In this document: positions 42,746 to 53,600 of the stretch, piece after piece
Position numbering within the stretch: the first letter of the stretch is position 1
How the letters are laid out: each line of letters starts with the position of its first letter
Assembly: GCA_965199845.1 (NCBI GenBank)
Contig: CBDATZ010000054.1
Location: 434,001 to 498,000, forward strand
Reading direction: 5' to 3'
Source of the DNA: Ilyomonas sp965199845
GTDB lineage: Bacteria; Bacteroidota; Bacteroidia; Chitinophagales; Chitinophagaceae
DNA length: 64,000 bases
Translations under genes and position numbers: made by a program
The notes under the pieces: generated by a model
The model's database searches: none
Told to the model about the DNA's origin: nothing
What the model saw: the letters and a program-made list of their open reading frames with translations, nothing else

Positions 42746-44434
42746 ATGAAGATTTTTTTAGCGCAGCAGAATTATCATATCGGGAATTTTGACAGCAATA
42801 CAACTAAAATTATTGACGCCATAGAAAAAGCAAAAGCCGAAGGCGGCGATTTGATTGTTTTTAGCGAGCAAAGTGTGTGCGGCTACCCGGCAAGAGATTT
42901 TTTAGAATTCAACGATTTTATTAATCATTGTTATGATAGTATTGATAAAATAAAAGAACATGCTGATACAATTGGCGTATTGATTGGCTCACCCGCGCGA
43001 AACCCGGAAACAGAAGGGAAAGATTTGTATAATGCTGCTTTCTTTTTGTATGAAAAAGAAGTAAAAGCAGAAGTTCATAAAACGTTGCTGCCAACGTATG
43101 ATGTGTTTGATGAATACCGCTATTTTGAACCTGCGGCGCAATGGAATGTGATTGATTTTAAAGGGAAAAAATTAGCTGTTACAGTTTGCGAAGACATTTG
43201 GAATATTGATGATAATCCGCTGTATTTAACTTGCCCGATGGATGAACTGGCAAAACAGAAACCGGATATTATGATTAACCTTAGCGCTTCGCCTTTTGAT
43301 TATATGCACGAAGAAGATCGTCGCGATGTAATTCGTAAAAACGTATTGCAATACAAACTGCCGATGGTGTATTGTAATGCGGTGGGAAGCCAGACGGAGA
43401 TTGTGTTTGACGGCGCTTCGGTGGTATATAATAAAGCCGGGGAGGTTTGTAAATCGCTGCCTGTTTTTGCAGAAGCTTTGGATAGCGTAATCTTCGAAAA
43501 TGGCGATATTATCAGAGAAGAAACAAAAGGCAAAACACAAGAATACAAACAGCAAAACGAACCAAGTAAAATTACAACGCTGCAGGCTTCGCACAATATT
43601 CACCAGGTGTACGAGGCTTTACTAACGGGCATCAGGGATTATTTTAGTAAGATGAATTTTAGCAAAGCGATTCTGGGTTCTTCCGGCGGTATTGATTCGG
43701 CTGTTGTGCTGGCGCTGGCTTGCGAGGCGTTAGGTAAACAAAATGTTCGCGCTGTTTTAATGCCATCGCCTTATAGTACAAGTCATAGTGTTGATGATGC
43801 CGTGAAGCTAAGTGAAAACTTACAAAATCCGTATGACATCATCCGCATTAATGATGTATACCAAACCTTCCTAAAAACATTGCAGCCGATTTTTGGTGAT
43901 TTGCCATTTTCTGTGGCCGAAGAAAATCTGCAAAGCCGCACACGCGGAAATATATTGATGAGCATTGCTAATAAATTCAATTTAATTTTATTAAATACCA
44001 GCAATAAAAGTGAACTGGCAACTGGTTACGGAACGTTATATGGCGATATGGCCGGCGGTATTGGTGTGCTTGGCGATTGTTATAAAACGCAAATTTATGA
44101 ACTGGCAAAACATATCAACCGCAATGGTGAAATCATTCCGGAAAATATTATTCACAAAGCGCCAAGCGCAGAATTACGTCCCGACCAAAAGGACAGCGAT
44201 AGTCTGCCTGATTATGACACGTTAGACAAAATTTTATTTCAATATATTGAGCGAAGACAAGGTCCGGCCGAAATAAAAGCGCAGGGTTTTGATAGTTATA
44301 CGGTTGATCGTACTTTATCTCTTGTAAACAGAAATGAGTACAAGCGAAACCAGTTCTGCCCTATCATTCGCGTATCGCCAAAGGCATTTGGTGTGGGACG
44401 AAGAGTGCCGATAGTTGGTAAATATTTAAGCTGA
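42746..44434 (+). CDS. nadE: Glutamine-dependent NAD+ synthetase
   Basis: Makes NAD from deamido-NAD using ammonia channelled from glutamine. The 562-residue protein has an N-terminal nitrilase domain with Glu in IVFSEQSVCGYPARDF, Lys in HKTLLPTYDVFDEYRYFEP and the Cys nucleophile in AVTVCEDIWNID. The C-terminal synthetase has the P-loop AILGSSGGIDSAVVLALACEALG and NTSNKSELATGYGTLYGD. I start at ATG 42746 (RBS-like AGAAAG before it). A longer frame to 42665 adds 27 residues and starts inside the dispersed repeat, so I reject it. Confidence 0.95.
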   Translation: MKIFLAQQNYHIGNFDSNTTKIIDAIEKAKAEGGDLIVFSEQSVCGYPARDFLEFNDFINHCYDSIDKIKEHADTIGVLIGSPARNPETEGKDLYNAAFFLYEKEVKAEVHKTLLPTYDVFDEYRYFEPAAQWNVIDFKGKKLAVTVCEDIWNIDDNPLYLTCPMDELAKQKPDIMINLSASPFDYMHEEDRRDVIRKNVLQYKLPMVYCNAVGSQTEIVFDGASVVYNKAGEVCKSLPVFAEALDSVIFENGDIIREETKGKTQEYKQQNEPSKITTLQASHNIHQVYEALLTGIRDYFSKMNFSKAILGSSGGIDSAVVLALACEALGKQNVRAVLMPSPYSTSHSVDDAVKLSENLQNPYDIIRINDVYQTFLKTLQPIFGDLPFSVAEENLQSRTRGNILMSIANKFNLILLNTSNKSELATGYGTLYGDMAGGIGVLGDCYKTQIYELAKHINRNGEIIPENIIHKAPSAELRPDQKDSDSLPDYDTLDKILFQYIERRQGPAEIKAQGFDSYTVDRTLSLVNRNEYKRNQFCPIIRVSPKAFGVGRRVPIVGKYLS

Positions 44435-44596
44435 TCATTACAAATCATCATCGTTTTATACCACTATTGTTTTACTCCAAATCAATTTGCTCTTATATAA
44501 AACACAATTGCTAACAACAGCGGTGGCGATTGTACATTATTTGGATAAAAAGTTCATAGAAATGAATTCGTAAATTATTCATCAAAACAACAAATA

Positions 44597-44650
44597 ACTT
44601 GTATAAAAACAAAGAGCACTCAATTGAGTGCTCTTTGTTTTTATACAAGT
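44597..44650. terminator. 54-nt perfect palindrome, bidirectional terminator
   Basis: A completely symmetrical sequence with a 27-bp arm centred on CAATTG. The inner stem has AAGAGCACTC/GAGTGCTCTT, with A- and T-runs outside it. It lies between convergent nadE and the giant T9SS gene. Confidence 0.85.
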
Positions 44651-44666
44651 CAGAAACTAGTTCTCT

Positions 44667-47498
44667 TTATCTGGTGATAATCAGTTTATCGGTAAAGAGA
44701 GTAACGCCTTTGCTGTTGGTGATGTGCACCTGGTAGCTGCCTTGTGCCAGCTGGCTGCCCAAGCTCAGTGTCTCACTCTGCGTGGTGTTGCTTTGCGAGA
44801 TGGTCACCTTGCGCTGGTAAACGCTCTGCCCGCCTTCACTGTACACACGCAACAGGTAACTACCTTCTGCTAAGTTGGTCAGTTGCAGGTTCACCTTGCC
44901 TTCCTTCCTAACCGGGTTCGGATACATCGTAATCTGTATGTCTTTACGATCTTCTCCAAGGGTTACTTTCACAATCTGGGAGTAGCTGATGTTGCCTTCC
45001 TTAGACTCAATTTTAATGCGATACAGGTTATCTCCCTGCTGTGGTGCCGCATCGAAGCCGGCGTAGTTTGTCAGGGCTGCCGCTGTATTATTCTTCGCTG
45101 TCTGCGTAGCAATTACGTTGTAAGTGCTTCCGCCATCTGTTGAACGTTCAATGGTATAGCCTTTCATATTTACTTCGTTGGTAACGGTCCAGCTTACCTG
45201 TACACCCCCATTTTGCGGTGCCGCCTTTACACTGGTTAGTGTTACCGGCAATACAGAGCTGTTTTGGAACACGACACGGAAGCGGTCTGATTTCCAGGAT
45301 GCGCTGTCGGAAGTGATCGTGAAGTCTAGCGTTGTGATGCCGCCTGATAAATCTACCGGTTGTTTGCTGCCTAAGTAGTTATCTTCCACCCACGCCTGTA
45401 CACCGCTGGTGAACTTATCTGCCTTGAGTTGTAACTGGTAGTTTCTCTTCGTTACATTCGACAGCTTTAATTGTACCGTATCTGTTGCCTGCACTTCCGG
45501 ACGGGCTTCAATAATCAGGCTGTTTGCATGGCGCACAATGCTTAAGTTCTCATTGAAGTTTTCCTGCTTGATGGCATCATCACTATTCACATCATCGGAA
45601 TAAGAAGCATCGAACTGTGCCAACACACCATCTGCCAGCGTAGATGAGGTACTGTCTTTCAGATTCAGATTTATCCACAGCTTACGGCTCAAATCTTCGC
45701 CTCCGCGATATGGATTCACCAGAGCTGTCTGGGTAGGCGCTTTTGCTGATTCGTCTATTGTTACAGAACCGCCTGCAGCACTGGTTGGAACTATAAAGAA
45801 GCCGGCGCCGCTAGGTATGTATCGAGCGTTGTTATTGATAACTTCTGTTCCTGGTGTAAATGGTTTGGGAACAATTGTATAACCACTGCCATTATTATTT
45901 ACCAGTTCAAAAGCTCCATACGTGCTCAGGCTGGCACTCCAGATATAGAACTGGTGTCTGATACCGCTTGTATTTAAGTTGGTGTACACCTGTTCAAAAT
46001 CAATCGGTGATGCATACGGATTACCTATCAGGGTAAAGCCATTGCTTCCCGGTACGGCAATCGCAGGTTGCGATGATCCTTGCTTTAATGTTCCTTCTGC
46101 CCTGAGAGTAGTTGGACCAAAGCCGGTTGTTTGTATCGAGCGGTTACCACGCACATAGAGCATATATGCCGGGTAGACTTCAATATTCAGCCCTTTTAAC
46201 CCGTTACCCGGTAAACTGTTCCAGAGACCGTTTCCTGCATCAGGCTGGTAGTAACGAATGGAGGAATTACCATTTACAATTGCCGGCCAAAAATCATAGC
46301 CATGGCTGAAGGCTGTTGCTGCGGTTTGCTGACTGCGACCGCTAATAAGAGTTCCATAGTTAGGATCACCTATTGCAGGGTTGGTAGTTTCCGCTACCAA
46401 GCCTTCCTGCCAGGAAGCATTAATGGTAACACCTGTTACTGGTGAAGTCAATAAACGCCAGGCTCGCTTGCCATTTTGTGTACCATCACCGGCACCAATA
46501 TAACGTTCTACTCTTACATGTGTAGCGCTTCCAATAGTACCAGCTATCGAACCAATAGCACCTGTACCTGTGTTATCACTTTGCACGATCACCAGGTTAC
46601 CACCAAAATCAATGGTGCCTGCTGTGGAGCCGAAGTAATGGTTCGGAGCAATGAGCATAGAACCTCCGGTAGTGATCGTAAAGTTACTGGCGGTATTGAA
46701 ATCTGTATTTAATGTCAACTGGTTTTTCACAGTAACCGGGTTGGTTGCTGTTGGCGGTACAGTAGCATCTAACAGATCAGAACCTACACTTATTTGCCAG
46801 GTTGAGGCATTATTAAAGTTACCATCTTGTTTTGTGATATAACCCGAAGTGGCTTCACTATAGACAGTTATAGGTTTGGTAGCAGCGGCTGAGCAGGTAG
46901 TTCCGTTAAAGGTATTGCTCACAGTATAGCTGATAGTTGGTGTGCCTGGTGCAACACCATGTACAAGACTTGCTGCTACTGTTGCCTGACCAATATTGCT
47001 ACTTGACCATACACCATTCGGTGTAGCATCTGTTAAGGTAATATCTTCTCCTACTTTTACAATAGACGGTCCGCCTATCGCTGCTACGGTTGGTAATGCA
47101 TGGATCGCTACTATAACCGAAGCATTTGTTATGATTCCCGGACAGCCATTACCCAATGTTACACTTGTAATGGTGTAAGTATATGTATCGGCGTTTGTTG
47201 AGGTCGGAACCAGAATATTATCACCGTTGGCATCAATTTGAACAGGCGTTTGTGGAGTTGAACCTATATTGTAACTTATAGTAGATCCTGCTGTACCTGT
47301 AAACTGAACGTTTACTCCTGTTTCAGCACAACCATCTGTTGGCGCGCTGATAGATGCTGTTGGTGTTAAGTTAACTGTAATTGTATTTGTAGCAGCAGCT
47401 AATCCATCACAACCAAAACTATTGTTGTAATTGACAGTTACAGTCTTGCTTCCTGTAGTTAACCAGGTAAGTGTTACAGATGTTGTTGTTGTATACAA
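44667..47498 (-). CDS. Giant T9SS surface protein, intact C-terminal reading frame
   Basis: The undamaged part of the gene described over 44667-49297: 943 codons open from a TTG at 47496-47498. It holds Ig/PKD-like repeats (VNLTPTASISAPTDGCAETGVNVQFTGTAG), a region with TLRAEGTLKQGSSQPAIAVPGSNGFTLIGNPYASPIDFE typical of Bacteroidota surface proteins, a fibronectin-like unit (LPVTLTSVKAAPQNGGVQVSWTVTNEVNMKGYTIERS), and a type A sorting domain (MYPNPVRKEGKVNLQ to LFTDKLIITR). If expressed alone it lacks a signal peptide and could not be exported. Confidence 0.7.
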   Translation of the reverse strand: MYTTTTSVTLTWLTTGSKTVTVNYNNSFGCDGLAAATNTITVNLTPTASISAPTDGCAETGVNVQFTGTAGSTISYNIGSTPQTPVQIDANGDNILVPTSTNADTYTYTITSVTLGNGCPGIITNASVIVAIHALPTVAAIGGPSIVKVGEDITLTDATPNGVWSSSNIGQATVAASLVHGVAPGTPTISYTVSNTFNGTTCSAAATKPITVYSEATSGYITKQDGNFNNASTWQISVGSDLLDATVPPTATNPVTVKNQLTLNTDFNTASNFTITTGGSMLIAPNHYFGSTAGTIDFGGNLVIVQSDNTGTGAIGSIAGTIGSATHVRVERYIGAGDGTQNGKRAWRLLTSPVTGVTINASWQEGLVAETTNPAIGDPNYGTLISGRSQQTAATAFSHGYDFWPAIVNGNSSIRYYQPDAGNGLWNSLPGNGLKGLNIEVYPAYMLYVRGNRSIQTTGFGPTTLRAEGTLKQGSSQPAIAVPGSNGFTLIGNPYASPIDFEQVYTNLNTSGIRHQFYIWSASLSTYGAFELVNNNGSGYTIVPKPFTPGTEVINNNARYIPSGAGFFIVPTSAAGGSVTIDESAKAPTQTALVNPYRGGEDLSRKLWINLNLKDSTSSTLADGVLAQFDASYSDDVNSDDAIKQENFNENLSIVRHANSLIIEARPEVQATDTVQLKLSNVTKRNYQLQLKADKFTSGVQAWVEDNYLGSKQPVDLSGGITTLDFTITSDSASWKSDRFRVVFQNSSVLPVTLTSVKAAPQNGGVQVSWTVTNEVNMKGYTIERSTDGGSTYNVIATQTAKNNTAAALTNYAGFDAAPQQGDNLYRIKIESKEGNISYSQIVKVTLGEDRKDIQITMYPNPVRKEGKVNLQLTNLAEGSYLLRVYSEGGQSVYQRKVTISQSNTTQSETLSLGSQLAQGSYQVHITNSKGVTLFTDKLIITR

Positions 47499-47772
47499 TG
47501 AGCACCACCTGAAGCAGCCACTGTATAAATTACCGTATAAATACCCGTAGTGCTGGTTGATAGATCGATTGCTCCGCTTGTAGCATTAATAGACAAACCG
47601 GTAGTAAATGAATATATGCTTCCTGTTGTCCCTGTTGTTGGAGATGCTGATATTGTGTTTAAACAATAAGGTGACCTACTATAAGATATTGTAGCCATTG
47701 GAAGTGGATTTACCGTAATAGTAACGCTTGATGCGGAAGGCGTACAAGTTCCATTGAAATAATCCAGGTAAG

Positions 47773-47809
47773 TACATAACTACCTGCCCCACCGGCTGGT
47801 AGTTATGTA
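47773..47809. repeat. 12-bp inverted repeat at a premature stop
   Basis: TACATAACTACC and GGTAGTTATGTA (47773-47784, 47798-47809) flank a 13-nt loop. The TAA stop that interrupts the giant gene lies in one arm. Confidence 0.6.
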
Positions 47810-49297
47810 GCCCTACGGTTGGTTGTGCTGCTGAACTGTGAAGAAGCCGTATTGGGACCACTTGTTACAGACCATGCACCTGTTCCGCTTGTTGGAGCAT
47901 TGGCTGCCAGCGTTGTTGATGTACCATCACAAATTGTAGTATTGCTACCTGCATTGGAAGCAGTAAGTGGCTTAGAGATTGTAACAGCAATGCTGTTTGA
48001 AGTTACCGGAGTTGTACATGGTGAATTACCTGTCACAACCACATTATAGTTAGTAGCTGCATCGCCTGTTGTAGCTGATGTCACTGTATAAGTTGCGCTG
48101 GTTGCATCTGAAATAGCTGTAGTTCCTTTTCTCCACTGGTAACTTGCTGCATTGGTAGCTGTTACACTCCATGTAACCGCACTACCCACGCACACTGTCT
48201 GAGCAGTTGGCTGCGTCGTAATTACCGGTGCCAGTGTAACTGCAATCGTTATAGGCGCAGTAGTCATAGATGCGCCTCCGTTAGTACATGTTACGATTGC
48301 TCTGTAATATGTTGTTTGGGAAAGAGAGGTAGGTAATGTATAAGTTGCGCCATTATTTGTATCAGTTACGCTTGTGTAAGTAATATTATCTGTAGATTGT
48401 TGCCATAAATAAGTAATGCCGCTAACACCCGAATAAATTAAGCTTAGACTTAGGGTAGAAGAAACTGTGGAGCCGGAACAAAAAGCGGTTCCACCTAGAA
48501 GAAGAGATTGTACTTGTAGCAGGCATTCCACTACAAGCAGGAAGCGTATAAGTGATAAGTATTTGCTCTGCACCACCGTCGCCGCCAGGTTCGCTGGTTC
48601 TAAATGATGCGCCTCCTGTACCACCACTAGGCGCATTTCCATCTATACCTGCCGCATTACATAGGGTAGAACTCATTCTTGCGCCGACTCCTCCTTTATA
48701 AGGAGTTGCATTTGGGTTACCTGTACCACCTATCCCCCAGTACTCCCGCTAGTTGATATAATAGCTGCCCCACCAGTACCTGCATTACCTGCACCGCCGC
48801 CGGCTTCAACTGATCCATTTCTACCACCGATTGAAGCTACTCCATCAGCAAATGCCGCATCATAACCGGTGCCGGTACCAGCAGAACCCGCAGAATTTAA
48901 AGCTGCGCCGCCACCGGCACCGCCGCCGTTCGCAGTTAATGTACCGGCTGCCCCTGTAACTGTCGAAGCGAAATCTGAATTACCAACATTATTACCTGTA
49001 GATGCGCCTGCACCACCGGCTCCAACAGTTATTGTAAATTGTTGTCCAGCTAACACATTTACGGTTTTCATGGCGTATGCGCCACCACCGGCGCATACGC
49101 CTGTAGAAGCCGACCCGCCAATACCTCCACCTCCATCTCCACCTGCTCCCCCAAGCTTCTACTTTAATTGAGGTAACACCGGGCGGCACAGTAAAAGTGT
49201 AAGTGCCCGGTGTAGAAAAAGTGACTACGGTTACCTGCCCCTAGCCTTTGGCACATACGAGAGCGAGTAAGAAACAAAGCGTAATAATTTTCTTCAT

Positions 49298-50170
49298 AAA
49301 CATGTTTTGAAATTTGGCTATCAGATTTTAAACGATATAGATATACATGAAATAAGCATTAGAATATTTGCCACAAAACGATTGCAGATACATGTATCAG
49401 ATATTTACAGTTGTAATGAATTAAAAAGTAAATAAGTCGTAAAACTGGCAGATTGGGCAGCCGCATCGGTGAGGGATGGGCAAAGTTGTTTTGGTTACGA
49501 ATAATAGGTACAATTCTATTCATCAATATCCGGTTTATTGCTTTTGTTATGCCAACTGCTTTTCTTTGGTGAGATTCGCAGTTATTGTTGTTTTGGATGA
49601 AGTCTAAAGTCAGTTCTGGTTTAAACTAATACCGGATTCTTTGGAACAAACGAAAATTCGAATGCGCAGACGAAAATTAATATTTTTTAAAAAAAATATT
49701 TAATTCCCCTTAATGACATACTGTTTGAAATATGTTGCAGAAAAAAAATTAAAGAATTGCTCATTTAACTTCTAAATAATACAAGCTAAAAATTATAAAA
49801 TCATTCTTATTTGTTTTAAACCGTTCTATTTTTTTGTTTCTCCGGGTTTATAAACAATTAATACAATATTATAATATGTCTTTTATCAAATTACTAAAAT
49901 ACTTAAACAAGCTAATTAAAAATTGAAATAATCAACCTCAATTCAGGATGTTTCACAAAACTGAAACCGGTAATTTTATAACTAAGAAATGATATCGAAT
50001 TTGTTTGTATTATAAAAAGCAGATGAGCAGTACTTATTTAACGTCTTCCCAATTTGTATTGAGTTAACTTTTTCTGTATCAGAAATACAGTTTATTACTC
50101 CATATAAAAACTTAACATAGCCGGACACGATCCCATATTACTTTTGTGTTATCATTTTAAAAATTGAATT
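49298..50170. other. Long AT-rich intergenic region
   Basis: 873 bp without a gene, between divergent units: the giant T9SS gene and the lysine-rich protein gene. It is very A/T-rich with many A-runs. It must contain the promoters of both; a -7 element TACTTTTG is at 50139-50146, 24 bp before the downstream ATG. No repeat or RNA gene is evident to me. Confidence 0.5.
50139..50146 (+). promoter_or_regulatory. -7 element for the lysine-rich protein gene
   Basis: TACTTTTG, an exact TAnnTTTG match, 24 bp upstream of the ATG at 50171. No TTG at the expected -33 distance. Confidence 0.45.
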
Positions 50171-50452
50171 ATGGATACTGCTAACAAACCTGAACAAAAT
50201 AATGTGCCCGGTAAAAAAGAAATGCGCAAACAACTGGCTGATAAAATAATAGCTGCCATACCGGAATTAAAAACAACCTTAGGAGAAAAAAAGTTTCATC
50301 ATCGTATAAAGAAAGCGGTGAAGCTGATAACAGAAGGCTTGCATAAAAAAGAAACGGCAAACGTGGTGAAGAAAGCGAAAGCTGCTTCCAAAAAAATATC
50401 TGCCTCAAAAACAGTCAAAAAAGCAAAGACAGCAAAAAAAGCTTCATCATAA
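50171..50452 (+). CDS. Small lysine-rich basic protein (histone-H1-like tail)
   Basis: A 93-residue protein. An N-terminal helical domain (KEMRKQLADKIIAAIPELKTTLGEKKFHHRIKKA) is followed by a tail of Lys/Ala/Ser repeats (VVKKAKAASKKISASKTVKKAKTAKKASS, quoted here as the region from residue 64 on). The tail composition resembles bacterial histone-H1-like proteins (Hc1/AlgP-like), so DNA or RNA binding is plausible. No defined family is recognised. It has a good -7 element and is transcribed alone. Confidence 0.75.
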   Translation: MDTANKPEQNNVPGKKEMRKQLADKIIAAIPELKTTLGEKKFHHRIKKAVKLITEGLHKKETANVVKKAKAASKKISASKTVKKAKTAKKASS

Positions 50453-50585
50453 AAATCTACGATTACACAATAGATAGCTTATTAAGATGGCGCTGTAATT
50501 TGAGATAATAGTATCCTCTTAATAGGCTACCTGTAACCAATATTTTTTGTTTATATCTTTTCAGTAATAAAATGAAATCATCTAT

Positions 50586-50649
50586 CCATAACATTCGCAT
50601 AACCTTGCCATAACCTTTTGGTAACCTTCGCATAACATTGCCATAACAC
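50586..50649 (+). repeat. Phased 11-bp repeat array upstream of the TonB receptor
   Basis: Six degenerate tandem units of CATAACMTTSC: 50586-50597, 50598-50608, 50609-50620, 50621-50630, 50631-50641 and a partial at 50642-50649, with a period of 10-12 bp. It ends 9 bp before a possible -7 element (TTGCTTTG, 50658-50665) and 34 bp before the receptor ATG. Confidence 0.7.
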
Positions 50650-50682
50650 ACTGTTCGTTGCTTTGCAAAAATTTAGATACGT

Positions 50683-53600
50683 ATGCAACGAGTTATTACT
50701 CAACTGCTTTTTCTCTGTACTCTTTTTATTACTTCAATTGGTTTTGCACAGGAAACAAATTCAACATTAAATGGCTTTATAAAAGATGCTTCCGGCGCTG
50801 CTGTTAGCGGTGCTTCTATAACTGTGACTTATCAGCCTACCAATAGCGTTGTACAAACCATTACCAATAACAAAGGTCGCTTTGTAATTACCAATTTAAA
50901 AACCGGCGGACCTTATACCATTTTGATTTCGTTTGTTGGTTTCCAGGAACAAACCCAGCAGGATGTAAATCTTCAGCTGGGAGAAAATCCTGATATGAAC
51001 ATCACTTTGCAAAGTGCCGCTACGGAACTAAAAGAAGTAGTTGTATCTTCTGCCGGCCGGAGAAGCGATAACGGCAGTGGTCTTACCATTGGTCGTACAC
51101 AAATGAATACATTGCCCACATTAGGCCGCAGCCTGCAGGATTTTACACGTTTAACACCACAATCAAACAATAACTCTTTTGCCGGAACCAATTTCCGTTA
51201 TAATAATATTACACTGGACGGCGCCGTAAATAATGATGCCATTGGCTTCAGCAATTCGTTTGGCGGTGTGAGCGGCGGCGGACAAAGCGGTACAGCAGGT
51301 TCTGGTACGCGCACCAATCCGTATAGTTTAGATGTGATTCAGGAAGTACAGGTGCAGCTCGCGCCTTACGATGTAAAGCTGGGTAATTTTACCGGTGGCA
51401 GTGTAAACGCAGTTACCAAAAGCGGCAGTAACGATTTTCATGGTTCTGCCTATGGTTATGGCAGAAACCAGGGTTTGGTAGGTAAAAGTGTGGATGGTAA
51501 AAAGACTTCTATTGGTTCTGATTTTTACGATTATCAATATGGCGCTACGCTAAGCGGACCAATCATCAAAAACAAATTGTTCTTTATTGTAAACGGCGAA
51601 ATTACCCGCCGCCAGGAACCGACTTTTTATAACGCCGGCGATCCGGGCGCAGCCATCACATTAGAAGATGCGCAAAAAGTAGCTGCCGCTTTCAGAGCAC
51701 AAGGTTTTGACCCGGGTTCGTATGATCAATATAAAATCTTTACCAACAGCGATAAATTGTTTGCGAGAATTGATTGGAATATCAATACAAAAAGCAGCCT
51801 GACACTTCGCGCGATTTATACCAACGGCGAAGGCAACAATTTAGAGCGTTCTTCTACTAACTTCCAGTTTTCTTCTACCGATTTTACACAACATACCAGG
51901 AACCTGAACTTAGTTGGCGAACTGAAAACAAGGTTCAGCAACAGTGTGAGCAATAACTTTATAACCAGTTATATTAACGTGCACGATTACCGCGATTTTC
52001 CGGGTAATACACCATCGCCGTACGTTGATATTAACGGGCAGGTTTGGTTAGGAACCTGGCGCGAGGCTTCTGTTTATAATACAAAACAGAAAACATTTGA
52101 ATTGACCGACAACCTTACAGTTACCAAAGGCAATAACAAATTTACGTTCGGCACGCACAACGAGTTTTACGATATTAATTATGGCTTTATTCAATCGTGG
52201 AATGGTCGCTGGCAATATAATTCAGTACAAAGTTTCTTAGATAGTATGCCAAACCGTATTCGCGGAACTTATACACTCGACGGCAATAAAAACAACTATC
52301 AGAATTTATCAGACAATCTTCCTTCCAGCGAGTTTCATGTGGGTTTGATGAGTATTTACGCACAGGATGAAATTGCAGTAAGTCCTAAGTTCAAAATTAC
52401 GCCGGGCGTTCGTTTCGATTATTCCTATGTTAGCTCACAACCCGCTACAGATAAAGATCTGAACAATATTCCTGATTACAATTCTGCAAACCCGACTTAC
52501 TCACATACTTCGTTTTCACAGCTTGATAATAAATGGCTGGGCAATGTAACGGTTTCGCCACGTTTAGGTTTTAACTGGGATGTGAATGGCAATCAGAAAT
52601 TTACAGTCAGAGGCGGTTCCGGCATCTTTACAGGCAGAATTCCTTTTGCCTGGTTAGGATACGCTTATACGCTTAACGGTAACGATTTTGGCAATATAGA
52701 CTGGAATAACATTCCTGCCGGAACAAAAGTGCCGTTGGCAAGTCCGGAAAATTTGGTGAATACAATTAATACAGCAAGCAACACTACAAAAAATACAGCC
52801 ACCAGAGAGTTGGACGTTATAGATAACAACTTTAAGCTGCCAACCATTTGGCGCAGTAATATAGCGACAGACATTAAATGGGGAAAAGGTTATAAACTGA
52901 CGTTAGATGCGATGTACACAAAGACATTGCAGGATGTAAAGTTCCAGCAGATTAACATTAAAGACAGCGCTTCTTATTTTACAACAGGTCCTGCACAAAC
53001 GCCTGTATATGCGGCTGGTAAAATGAATGGCAATTATTCGGCGATTTATTTATTGACAAATACAACCGAAGGTTATCGTTATAACTTAACGGCACAGCTT
53101 TCCAAATCAACCAATAATATCAGGATGGGCACGCAATCTACCATTAACGTAAACTGGTCTGCAGCTTACACCTATGGTATGAGTAAGGATGTTAGCAACG
53201 GTATCCGAAACTCCTTTAGCAGCAATTATGAGTATAATCCGGCCATCAATCCAAATAGTCCATCGCTGGCTTACAGTAATTTTGATCTGCGCCATCGTAT
53301 TGTAGCCATTGCAGGCGCCTCTTTCAACTGGAACGATCACAATACAACGTCCATCAACTTTTTTTACAGTGGTCAGGCAGGAAGTCCATATACACTGGTT
53401 TATGCCAATGCTGGTTTATTTGGTACCGGCACCAGCGCACCTTTGGTTTACATACCAAAAAATCAAAGCGATATTAACTTAAGAGATAACGGAACTTATA
53501 CGGCTGCGCAACAATGGACAGACTTGAATAATTTTATTGAAGGCAATAAATATCTGAAAAATCACAGGGGTGAATATGCGGAAAGAAATGCTTTGCGTAC

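Larger units (their letters stand above)
44667..49297 (-). pseudogene. Giant T9SS glycine-rich surface protein gene with multiple frameshifts
   Basis: Joined across its lesions, this is one gene of about 1540 codons: signal peptide KKIITLCFLLALVCAKG from ATG at 49295-49297, a glycine-rich domain (TYTFTVPPGVTSIKVEAWG, then AGQQFTITVGAGGAG), Ig-like repeats, and the C-terminal T9SS part. Lesions seen: in-frame TAG (49241-49243); 5-G run out of frame (49148-49152); 5-G run (48734-48738); frame change at about 48496-48508; in-frame TAA (47803-47805); missing A near 47751-47758; missing base near 47503-47506. None occur in the last 2.8 kb. It is either a decaying gene or a locally poor assembly. 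Confidence 0.8.

Noticed and set aside
48869..49171. Plus-strand Pro/Ala-rich ORF (APPPAPPPFAVN...)
   Set aside because: Antisense shadow of the glycine-rich domain of the giant T9SS gene; Gly codons read as Pro/Ala in reverse.
50586..50649. CRISPR array
   Set aside because: Units of 10-12 bp without spacers; there are no cas genes in the window.
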